64,000 bases of DNA from Ryuthela nishihirai (lineage: Eukaryota > Arthropoda > Arachnida > Araneae > Heptathelidae). This document shows positions 23,437 through 33,433 of this stretch, piece by piece. The notes below the pieces were generated by a model, which saw nothing but the letters and a program-made list of their open reading frames with translations, was not told the DNA's origin and did no database searches. Location: the NCBI GenBank assembly GCA_038380435.1, contig JAWZYU010000013.1, forward strand, positions 7,949,901 through 8,013,900, in the 5' to 3' direction. The first letter of the stretch is position 1, and every line of letters starts with the position of its first letter. The translations under genes and the position numbers were made by a program.

Positions 23437-24184
23437 CTTTACGCTTTAAAAAAAAAGTCCTGTATCGAAACTGCGTTAATCGAGGTAGAGCGGTAAGTGA
23501 GGTTTGCCTGTATTGCCCAATGATTTTTTTTTCTTCTAGCCCTTGTTCAGTAGTGAAGATAGGGCAATTCTTGCGCCATGTGGCACAATATCTTTGAATT
23601 GGAGAAAAAAAAAATCTTCAGACAAATCAAACTGTTCAGAAAATCAAGTATCTGATGTCAAAGATTTGTTTTCGATTTAATTCTTTTGGAGGGGTCGGCG
23701 CAATCTAATTAGAATCACGGGATACGAATACAAGAGCAAGAGTCTCGTTGTTGTCGACAGACGCCGCACCGTTCAGTGAAGGGGGGAGGGAGGTGACAAA
23801 TGGAAAGGGGGGCAATGTCCTGACCCGCACACATGGTGGGGGAAGCATGTCACCGCCTAACGAGACACTGACAGATGGTAAAGCTAATTTGTCACCGCCA
23901 CATGTGTCACAATATGTGACGACAGCCACTCCACTGAACTCATCACGATATTCTACCGTTGTTACGCAGAAGTCTGCGATGCAGGCGGAATGTTTCCTTA
24001 CCTTTTTCCACCTTGCGTTGTCGCTGTAGAACACCAACAAACTCTTCGGGGCACAAAGCAATAGTTCATCTTATGTGGAATGACAAGGAATATAACGGAT
24101 ACCATTTTTACTTTCCTATGGGATAGAATTAATCTAAATCAGAAGAGCAGAAGCAAAACGTGGAGATGAACCGTATTATATGCG
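23437..24184. other. No gene recognised; two opposed open frames at 23.70-24.06 kb
   Basis: Frames of 118 (minus) and 93 (plus) codons overlap in a GC-richer stretch with repeated GTCACC-type words. Neither has a domain I recognise; the overlap suggests composition rather than coding. Confidence 0.4.
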
Positions 24185-24570
24185 TTGGGTTGTTTTACCT
24201 CTGAGCGGCACTTTTTTGCACACAATGGGTTAAATGGCCAGGTCACAAGGACCCCGATGGCTCAGAGAAGGTTGGGGGAGGGGACCCACTGGAACAGCTG
24301 TTGCGAGACAGATGGTAGCCTCCCGTCAAGGCCATCCAGTGTGTTCTTTAACGTGCACAGGAAATAGGTCTACCGCACACGGGGCCACGGCTTAACGTAC
24401 CATCCAAAGAAGTTAAGAAACTTAACGTACCATCCAAAGAAGTTAAGAAACTTAACGTACCATCCAAAGAAGTCAGTAGGGGACACCGATGGGCTTTCCA
24501 AGCCCATCGGTGTCCCCTACTGACCGTGGGCAGGGAGGGGAATTTTGCGGAAACAAATCTTAACGCTGAT
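24185..24570 (-). mobile_element. SINE1 with internal rearrangement and hairpin
   Basis: Flanked by the 11 bp duplication TATTATATGCG (24174-24184, 24571-24581). Inside, a 30 bp unit starting CTTAACGTACCATCC repeats 2.7 times (24391-24472), then a perfect 25 bp stem with a 3 nt loop (24472-24496 with 24500-24524) replaces normal sequence. Confidence 0.93.
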
Positions 24571-24830
24571 TATTATATGCGCATGGTGGCTGTTAAGCTA
24601 GGAAGGCTTTAAGAATTAAAGTATTCTGAAGGGCAAAATAAAAGAAATGCTTACATTGCGCTGATAAACTTCATTTTTTTTGTCGTAATCTTTACAAGAC
24701 TATAATTTAGCTACCCAAATACACGGTTTGTTATAATTGGGGTATCTTTATTCAGAGCTGTCTGGAAATCCACCAAATGGTCAGAATAGAATAAAATTTG
24801 GCGTTCTTATAGTCCACAACGTGTACCAGA

Positions 24831-25097
24831 TGTCATGTTTCTGTACTACTTGTCATGTTTCTGTACTTCTAAAACCCTTCATAAACCTGCCATGTTCTGT
24901 ACTAAAACTTATATACTTACTTACTTATAACACTTATACTAACTTATAACAAACACTTATTACCAATAAGTTATTACAAACTTATATACTTAGTTATATA
25001 CTTCATAAACTTGTCATGTTCTGTACTGTTTCTAAAACCCTTCAAAAACTTGTCATGTTCTGTACTACATGTCATGTTTCTGTACTTCTAAAACCCA
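24831..25097. repeat. Irregular tandem repeats around CATGTTCTGTACT
   Basis: Repeated words CTTGTCATGTTTCTGTAC and CTAAAACCCTTCATAAAC, interspersed with ACTTATATACTTA repeats. Period not constant. Confidence 0.75.
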
Positions 25098-26184
25098 CCA
25101 TTTGCTTTCTGCACCCAAGAGATTTATGGATTCCTAGGCCCAAGGATAAAATTTTATAATTTCTTTAAATCGCTGGTGGAAATTGATTGAAACTCCTTAA
25201 TAGTAGATGTGCAAGCTGCTAAGCACTGTATAAAGCTTTTCAATGAAATTAGAAAAAGACTGGTACCAGGATGAATAAAGAAAGGGTGTGCCAATCCGCG
25301 AGGAAGCGTTTCTTGACGGTCATTGGCTAGGCATTTTGACGTCACAGCAGGGAGACGACGGTAAACAAAGCTTATAAGAAGCGTGCTGAAAGATAAATTT
25401 CTGTTGGCAGAAAAAGTGTAAAATTTCAATCAGTTTTTTTTTTTAATTGTATGAGGTCTATCTAGCTATCAAGGAAATATTTATTGTTATAGATACACAT
25501 TCAGCAGCCACTTTATCAGGCACAGTTCCGTGTTATTTCAATAGTAACTGAGATACAGAACTCTCTAACATCTTAAATAATCATTTTTTGAAAAAGTGTG
25601 ACTGAAGACAATTTAAGGATCTGAAATCAATTTCAATCTAGTTTTTTAACAATATTCTCTCTCTATTAAGAGTTAAGGAAATTGCAATACTTAGCAGCAA
25701 TAATTCCAAGTAATTGCTCTCAAACAATGAACTTAGGTGAATTTTTCTCTAATTCTGAATGATATTTTGCAGAAAGAGCTAACTTGCTAAGCGTGAGTTA
25801 TGGAAGCTGAAACAGCTTCCATGACTCACATTTCCATAACTCTTGAAATAATGAACGCATATTATTGGAAATCGAGATTTAAATAGATTTGATTATGTTC
25901 CTAAAATTATTTTTAGTTACATATTTTCATAAAAATATTATTTAAGGAGATAATAAGCCCTATATCTGCTTTAGTATTAACATAATTGGAACTGTACCTA
26001 ATAAAATGGCCTTTGAATATATGTTGATATTACGAATATCATAATACATCACTTGTAATTTATATCCAATTACTATAGAATTTCTATTAGATGATTCTGA
26101 GAAATTATTTTGATCTTGCGCTTAAAATTAAATCGACCGAATTAAAACACCAAACCTTTATTTCAGCTTATCTTTTTTACTAAC
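25098..26184. other. AT-rich DNA, nothing recognised
   Basis: One short hairpin at about 25800-25845 (GAGTTATGGAAGCTG against CAGCTTCCATGACTC). No coding frame supported. Confidence 0.4.
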
Positions 26185-26440
26185 TATCCTCTCAGACCTT
26201 CTACTATGGCATATAAACTGACAGGCTCCTGTAAGACCTCTGTGGCAAGCAGCTGCTTGAGGGGGTGCTTGCCACAGAGGTGTGACAGGAGCCTGTCAGT
26301 TTATATGCCAAAGTAGAAGGTCTGAGAGGATGGTAGGCCCTCAGCAGAAAAATGACACAAACAGCCATGCCTTACCCGGGGCTCGAACCCAGGTCCCTTA
26401 GATCAGTAGCCAAGCGCGCTAACCACTCGGCCATTATGTT
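26185..26440 (-). mobile_element. SINE2 with a fold-back 3' end
   Basis: A complete minus-strand SINE2 (about 26245-26440, head GGCCGAGTGG) is joined at its tail to an inverted copy of its own 3' third. This makes a near-perfect stem of about 65 bp (26188-26250 with 26263-26330) around the GCTGCTTGAGG tail. Confidence 0.9.
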
Positions 26441-26441
26441 A

Positions 26442-26727
26442 ATATCATCATCATCATCATCCTCAAGCAGCCATGGGCTACGGAGGTCCAACCAGACCGC
26501 GCAGTTTAATTCTCCAAGCATATCTGTCCTGAGCTACATCTGCTGCATCCGGCCACTGCACACCAATTCTAACATGGTCCTGTTTGACATTGTCTGCCCA
26601 CCGCATCCTAGGTCTCCCCCTCCTTCTGAGGCCTCTAGGCACACTGTTCATAACCCTATTCGCCAATCTATAATTATCCATACCGGCAGCATGGCCAAAC
26701 CAGCGGAGTCTCTGCACAATGCTCCTA
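26442..26727 (-). mobile_element. LINE 3' fragment (L3)
   Basis: Begins with (ATC)6, the 3' simple repeat of the family. It covers the C-terminal tail (LRWFGHAA, RRRGRPRMRW on the minus strand) and is truncated after about 285 bp. It abuts the head of the SINE2 to its left. Confidence 0.92.
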
Positions 26728-28520
26728 TTAAATTTATTAAATATTTGATAAGGATTAGAAATTTTATCTTGGTTTATTATTACTTATTATTTTTCATATA
26801 AATATTTTTTGAGGTTTATTATTAGTTATATTTCGTATAAATAAAATCATATTTTGGGGTTTCCGAGGTTATTATTACTTATTATTTTTCGTATAAATAA
26901 AACAATTTTTAGAGGTGACATGAACTGACTTTCCAAATACCTATCCTATTTTTTTTGGCCCACGAAATATTGCCAAAAGAAAAAATGGCCCGCAGTCTTA
27001 GAGAAATTGGACAGCACTGTTTTAAAATATTATACATTTTATTATCTTATAGTTTTATTATTTAGCAAATGTATAATTACACAAATATAAAAATTGTATT
27101 ACAAAATTTGTACAATTGAAATAAATTAAAAAAATTATTTGTTATATATAAGCTCAAATTGAATAAAATGCAAAATGGAATAATAAATTGAATTTGAATG
27201 TTTTAATTATATTAATTATAATCATATAATATATATATATAACTTATATGAAATTTGGTCACGAAATTGTATCATTTATTTTCGTTAAAATCCAAATCGA
27301 TAATATTTTTACCTTTATTTTTAGGGTTGCACAACAAAACAAATTTATGTTTTCACAGAAAATTAGAAAATATGATGGCACACAAGGAAGGCCCTCCCTG
27401 TTTATGAAGCTTTCTTGCAGATAGATACTTCACATTTTGAACGGTGATGGCAGCGTAGAATTTTAAGCCGTGTAATTTTGAAAAGAAATGAAAGTTAATT
27501 GTATCGTGGCATTTGAAAAACCGATTTCGATAGCCATTCTCCTTGATATTAATCACATCTTTTAGAAGTTCTTCGATGCGTCATAGCAATGACGGATCGA
27601 ATCAATGTTTAGGGATTACGATAATTCTCGTGAGATGCCACGTGATCACTTATGGCTTTTAACCTCGTGTGATGCCAGACTTTTAGTTGAATATTTTTCA
27701 ACTGTTGAAGAACATATATTCAAAGTTGAATGTATTTCCTCCGCGATCGAATTGCTTTAGTGGTCTTGCCGTTTCGAAACGAAACAGTTGAGCGTATCTT
27801 TCCTTCGAATGGTAAATGACTAAGATCAACGCTTAATAGGAACTCCACATAGTCATGCAGATCGTCATCCGCAACTGACACCGCAGTATGGAGGCAGTGA
27901 GAGGGGGCATCTATGTACTGGCCAACGATTTGTCAAGTGCGCTAGCTAATTATGTCACATTCCTAGCATGCTCCTCGTGCCGGGTCACTACAGGCAGCGT
28001 TGCACTTCATACGACAGCAGCCTCAGAACCTGCGTTTCTTAGTGATCAGTCCCAATGCGATCCATCACCCCCGATGGAAATACAGTTGCGTTATTTTAGG
28101 AATATAATGCTTGAAGGATAAGACCTAAAAGCATTAGCGACAAACCAGGCGGCCGCCTGGGACGCCAAAATGAAAAAGGCGCTTTTCACAAAAACATAAT
28201 GGTTAAAAATGTGTTTATTAAAACAACTGCTGACATGAACACAGAAATGCTCAAGTCACTCAGCAGTAACAGCTCTGTACTATTAGTGAACTTCATTTGT
28301 TGCAACAACGTTTTTTACTTATTGTCGAATCTGATGAATAGTAGACGCTGAATAATGTTCCAATTGCATGGAAAGTCTAAGGACTAAACCATACACATGA
28401 AAAAAACCCCTTCCCCCACAAAAAAATAATAATAATAAAAATTCCTTCCACACGACACCAAAAAATCCTTCTCAGGACTGAAACAATTACACAACATCTG
28501 TCATTATTTCACAAACACTA
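26728..28520. other. No gene recognised
   Basis: Very AT-rich to about 27340 with two GGTTATTATTACTTATTATT-type duplications (26770-26900), then mixed composition. Open frames at 27353-27556 (minus) and 27888-28121 (plus) have no recognisable domain. Confidence 0.4.
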
Positions 28521-28531
28521 TTTCCCTATCG

Positions 28532-28908
28532 GGGCGGGGGTGGCTCAGTCGGTAGCGCGCCAGCTCGTAATCTGTAGTTCCCAGGTTCGAGTCCCAGCTG
28601 GGTCAGCGTTGAGATTTATCTCCGCAAAATTCCCCGCCCACGGTCAGTAGAGGACACCGATGGGCTTGGAAAGGCCGCCGTCCGTCGGATGGGACGTTAA
28701 GCCGTGGCCCCGTGTGCGGGAGAGCCATACCCTGTGCACGTTAAAGAACACGCTGGATGGCCTTGACGGAGGCTACCATCTGTCTCCCAACAGCTGTTCT
28801 AGTGGGTCCCCTCCCCCGACCTTCTCTGAGCCTTCGGGGTCCATGTGACCTGGCCATTTAGCCCATGGTGTGCAAAAAAAGTGCCGCTCAGAGGTAAAAC
28901 AACCCAAC
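28532..28908 (+). mobile_element. SINE1, full-length, young
   Basis: Near consensus with a 12 bp deletion after CCCCGCC. Flanked by TTTCCCTATCG (28521-28531, 28909-28919). Confidence 0.95.
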
Positions 28909-29485
28909 TTTCCCTATCGACGATTCTTCACCTAATCTGGGCCACATATTTGGAAAAACTTCATACCACACGGAGCGAAAACACTAAGCGAAACACGGGT
29001 ATGCAATAACTACTGCTTGGGAGCAGTCAACTTCTAGACAGTGAAATGGAAAACATATCGTTAAACTCAGCTGCTATCACACCAGCTTTACGGATGAATC
29101 GCCTACCACGAAAGTAGAGGGAAAGTGAGGGTTGTGGAACAGAGGCGGGTCAATGTTATTCCTAGGTGACCCTCCTCCCATGAGTTTCAAAGCGGACGCG
29201 GGCCTTTTCGTCACCCATACAAATCACCAATACATATTTACCCCTTATTAATATTTCATAATTCATATTTAATTAATCAGTACCGCCCCTTCCCCTTTAT
29301 TAAAAACTGTCCATTTTGGTTTCTACCCTCATCCGAAATTTCCAAGTCCTGGCTCCACCATTTTGAAATCCGACGTCACCGAATAACAGTTCTGCCTTTT
29401 AAAGTATTTTTACCCAATAGCATTGTTTCTTTTCGTATCTGCGGGACAGTCTTTTATTCCAGTTTCTGCGGGATAGTCCTTCTAG

Positions 29486-29549
29486 TATAAATACGATATC
29501 CATCAGTCAGATTCCTCATTCTGTTGTCAGACGTTGACAGTGACGGTTC
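29486..29549 (+). promoter_or_regulatory. Core promoter 1 of pPolB
   Basis: TATAAATAC at 29486. A TCATTC initiator (fits TCAKTY) with its A at 29518, 32 bp downstream. GGTTC at 29545-29549 is exactly +28 to +32 and fits the RGWYV downstream element. The spacing is that of arthropod core promoters. The mirror copy ends at about 41495. Confidence 0.65.
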
Positions 29550-29596
29550 TCTGCGTCACCGTGATTTTTTAAACTGTTAGAAGCCAATAGTGATAG

Positions 29597-29660
29597 TATA
29601 AATGCGACATCCATCAGTCAGAATCCTCGTTCTGTTGTCAGACGTTGACAGTGACAGTTC
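29597..29660 (+). promoter_or_regulatory. Core promoter 2, tandem duplicate
   Basis: Repeats promoter 1 at a 111 bp offset: TATAAATGC at 29597, TCGTTC in the initiator position (A changed to G at 29629), AGTTC at 29656-29660. The weaker initiator suggests promoter 1 is stronger. The pPolB start codon is 105 bp downstream. Confidence 0.55.
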
Positions 29661-29764
29661 TCTGCTGCTGCTTCTCCGTGATTTTTTCAACTCTTAGAAG
29701 GCAATAGTGATAGTTCTCCACGTCCTCGTGTAGTATCAGCTATTTTACAACTCACTGTTTCATA

Positions 29765-32043
29765 ATGTATCCATATGATATATGTGAGAAGGTTTTCATT
29801 CATCAGACCCATCTCATTCGCCATAAGAGAAATCATGATGGAAATAACCTCTTTAAGTGCTCTCATTGCGAATTGACATTCTCAAGGAGAGATGACGCCC
29901 GACTTCATGAGTTAACCCACACCCCCAGAAAAACCTACAAATGTGAAGAATGTGCCATAGAGTTTGGAAGAAAAGACAATCTTTTACGACATCAAAGAAA
30001 GCGACACAATAATAAGCGAAAGCGTTCTGAAGATGAAAGGATTCCCCAAAAGAAACAAAAATCAGACCCTGAAGACCCCTGTCAGTTTACAGAAGAAATG
30101 AAAAGGACCCTGTCAACACATAAACTGATGGCAACGGAAGAAACATCTGTTGACCTCACCTTTTTCCTTGAATCCTCGCGGGAGTCACTCCTAATTCATC
30201 TGAAAGAAGAATTGACCTCGAAAGGTAGCATTAAATGGTACCTTGTCGTGCAAGTGCGCTTCAGGCGAAAAGTCTCCCCTTCTACCTTCGAACATTGTAC
30301 CCCGTTTTTCCGAAGTAACTGTGTTACAAGTCTTCCTACATCATCCGTAAACAGAGAACTGGATTCAGCGTGTAAGAAGATAAATATCTCATTTGAAGAA
30401 TTTGAAGGACCACAGAGTGGATGGACACTGGATGCAGTACTCCACGCTGAAATGAACATTGGAAAATATATCCCTCTTGCAGGATCTAGTTATATCCCTA
30501 CTCCAAGAGAATTACTGTTAAAACACGCTATTGTCAATATATGTAATTCTGACCAAAAATGTTTTGTCTGTTCTGTTTTAGCCTCTTTGTATCCTGCCAC
30601 AGATAATCCGCAGCGCCTTAACAACTATATACATTTAGAAGAAAAATTAAACACATATGGCTTAATTTTCCCTGTTACAATAAATCAAATATCTAAATTC
30701 GAAAAAATGAACAATATGTCTATTAATGTTTTTGGATATGAGAAAGAGATGTTCCCACTCTACATCACACCATTCAGATTTAAAGCGCATACAAATCTCC
30801 TGTTATCGGATGATGAAAAGCAGCATTATTGCGCCATTAAAAATATGAGTAGACTTCTCAGTCCTCTCACTAAACATAAATGTCATCTTTCTATTTTGAT
30901 TACTGCCTTCACCGTTACAAAAATGACTCACTCTTGAAGGATCATATCCCCTATTGTCAAGAACATGGACCCCAGAGAGTAGAATTTCCAACTGAAGAAG
31001 AAAAATGGCTGAAATTCACAAATTTCAAGTTTCAGCAGCCCGTTCCATACGTGATTTATGCCGACTTTGAATCATTCCTAGTGAAAGTGGACACTTGTAT
31101 GCCTAACCCTGAAAAATCTCACACCACTATCACGGCAAATCATGAACCCTGTGGATTTGCATATCTTGTTGTTGGACCTGATGGCTGCAGCTATAAGCCT
31201 CCAGTAGTTTATAGAGGTCCTAATGCAGTAAAAGAATTTTTAGAACGTTTGCTTAAAGAAGAAGAAAACATCAAAAATTTACTGTCGATGATAAAGCCAA
31301 TGCAACTCTCGAATCATGAAGAGAAACTGTTTCACAGCGCTACTGACTGTCATATTTGTAAGCGTGCCCTAGGAGCAGATCGTGTGAGAGATCACGATCA
31401 TATAACAGGTAAATTCCGAGGAGCTGTCTATAATTCCTGTAATCTGAACTTTAAGTTAACCAATAGGATTCCAGTTATCTTTCACAACGTAAAGGGATAT
31501 GACAGCTACCTTATTATGCAAGGAATCGGCAGAATCAAAAATAAGAAGATTAAATGCATTCCCAATAACATGGAAACATACACAGCATTCTCCCTGGGAA
31601 CATTAGATTTTATAGACTCCTATCAGTTTTTAAGCACATTTCTTGAGAAGCTAGTAAGTAATTTATCACCAGATGAGTTCCATATTTTAAAGGACCACGT
31701 TGAACCCGAAAGGCTACATCTGGTTCTGAGAAAAGGAGTTTACCCCTATGATTATATCGACAACAGTGAAAAGTTTGTAAAAAACAGTATTTCCACCACG
31801 TGAAGAATTTTACAACCAACTCATAGAAGAAGCGCTAGGGGAAGAAGACTACAGCCATGCAATAAGAGTATGGAATGCATTCAACATAAAAAATCTAGGC
31901 CAGTATCATGACTTGTACCTGAAGACTGACGTGCTCCTCTTAGCTGATGTTTTCGAAAGTTTCAGAAAACTATGCATCAGATACTATGAAATCGATCCCT
32001 GTCATGTTTACACAGCTCCTGGATTAGCCTGGAAATACGAATA
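29765..32043 (+). pseudogene. pPolB 5' part (left arm): zinc fingers and exonuclease domain
   Basis: Protein-primed family B DNA polymerase of Polinton type, 5' part only. Frame 1 (29765-30937) opens with three C2H2-like fingers: finger 1 lacks its first cysteine (YPYDIC), fingers 2 (FKCSHC) and 3 (YKCEEC) look whole. Then comes a basic stretch and a long linker. A frameshift near 30890 leads into 30880-31803, with Exo I YADFES (D at about 31063), an endonuclease-VII-like treble clef (CHIC, DHDHITG, SCN) and Exo II HNVKGYDSY. A second frameshift near 31775 leads to Exo III-like YLKTDVLLLADVFE, ending at the arm break. Polymerase motifs are missing here. The start is the first ATG after the duplicated promoter. 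Confidence 0.9.
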
Positions 32044-32513
32044 ATAGTATACTTTTCATACTGTTATTCGAATTACTCAGTTAATAATTGTTTTACTTTG
32101 TAATGTTCCCATGACAAAAAGAATGATGATTTAATTATAAATAGCGTTTTTCCCTAATTTTATTGAAAATTAAGGGGATTTCATCATATAATTTAAGTGA
32201 TTTAAAGAAAAAAGGAAATTCCCTAAAAATGAGATTTTTTCAATTGCAGAGGTGAAATATCGTTTTTTCTCAAATGCATTGAAAACTAAACGATTTCAAC
32301 ACTTATTCCAACTGTTCAGTAAAAAAATACATTTAATTCCCAGATTTATAACGACAGATAAAAAATAATATGCTTACCTACTTTAAATACAATGAAAAAA
32401 TAACGAAATTCACCACTAATATCAGCTGCTTAATATCAAGAAATACAGATGATTTCCTGTTTTTAATATTAGATATAAGTAAAAGAACTGTAATGGTAGT
32501 CTGTAAATGGTAG
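32033..32513. other. AT-rich junction inside element B
   Basis: Directly at the arm break lies an imperfect hairpin (ATACGAATAATAGTAT against ATACTGTTATTCGAAT, 32035-32073). The rest is AT-rich with no coding frame. Confidence 0.5.
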
Positions 32514-32964
32514 CTAGGTAGTCACTAGAAGGAGAGCTATGCACCAATCCCCTGTGATGATGCATAGAACCAGCCAGGCCTAGCACCTAATGTCCGACCC
32601 CGCCTTCTCGTGGTGCAGACCGTTAGTACATTTCAAAAGAGATACTCTCTTGTGGAAGTGAACGGAAGGGGAGGGCTGCCAGATTAGTGTGGCCTACTGA
32701 TCTGGACAACTATAGCTACTTTTCTGTTTTTTCTACCCTGTTGAGGAGTGGTCAACCACACAGGGTCCTGGTGCTGACCACATAAACCCACTGGACAGAT
32801 ATATGGCTCTGAGCTTGATTATGGATCCTGATTTTGCTGCACTGGTGGGCTTCTGTGGAGGGAAAATCTTCCGCTGTGTTTTCTGTTTGTTTGTGGGTTG
32901 ACAGCTCCAAGTGAATAGATTCACAGGATATGTTTATCAGCTGGTGGATAATCCTGAGCAGAAG

Positions 32965-33346
32965 GGGGGCGGGGGTGGCTCAGTCGGTAGCGCACCAGGC
33001 TCGTAATCTGTAGTTCCCAGGTTCGAGTCCCAGCTGGGTCAGCGTTGATTTATCTCCGCAAAATTCCCCGCCCTGCCCACGGTCAGTAGGGGACACCGAT
33101 GGGCTTGGAAAGGCCGCCGTCCGTCGGATGGGACATTAAGCCGTGGCCCCGTGTGCGGGAGAGCCGTACCCTGTGCACGTTAAAGAACACGCTGGATGGC
33201 CTTGACGGGGGGCTACCATCTGTCTCCCAACAGCTGTTCCAGTGGGTCCCCTCCCCCGATCTTCTCTGAGCCTTCGAGGTCCATGTGACCTGGCCATTTA
33301 GCCCATGGTGTGCAAAAAAGTGCCGCTCAGAGGTAAAACAACCCAA
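32965..33346 (+). mobile_element. SINE1 in the LINE 5' region
   Basis: Complete copy between CCTGAGCAGAAG (32953-32964) and CCTGAACAGAAG (33347-33358), one mismatch. Shows the LINE was already fixed here when SINE1 moved. Confidence 0.95.
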
Positions 33347-33433
33347 CCTGAACAGAAGTCATCGCAGGAACCTGAACTCTTTGCTTCTATTGGCATCGTC
33401 AAATTCTACATTGGAGGACGTTTTCCAGTGTAG

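Larger units (their letters stand above)
29113..32032 (+). repeat. Element B left inverted arm
   Basis: 2,920 bp, apparently almost identical to the complement of 38949-41866 (open frames of 390 and 307 codons are the same in both arms). The outermost ~120 bp differ slightly more. The inner break is sharp after GGATTAGCCTGG. Confidence 0.97.

Noticed and set aside
23705..24061. 118-codon minus frame as a gene
   Set aside because: Overlaps a 93-codon frame on the other strand; both follow from composition, and neither has a motif.
26352..26801. Open frame of 149 codons on the + strand
   Set aside because: Runs through the antisense of SINE2 and LINE L3; its serine run is the (ATC)n tail.
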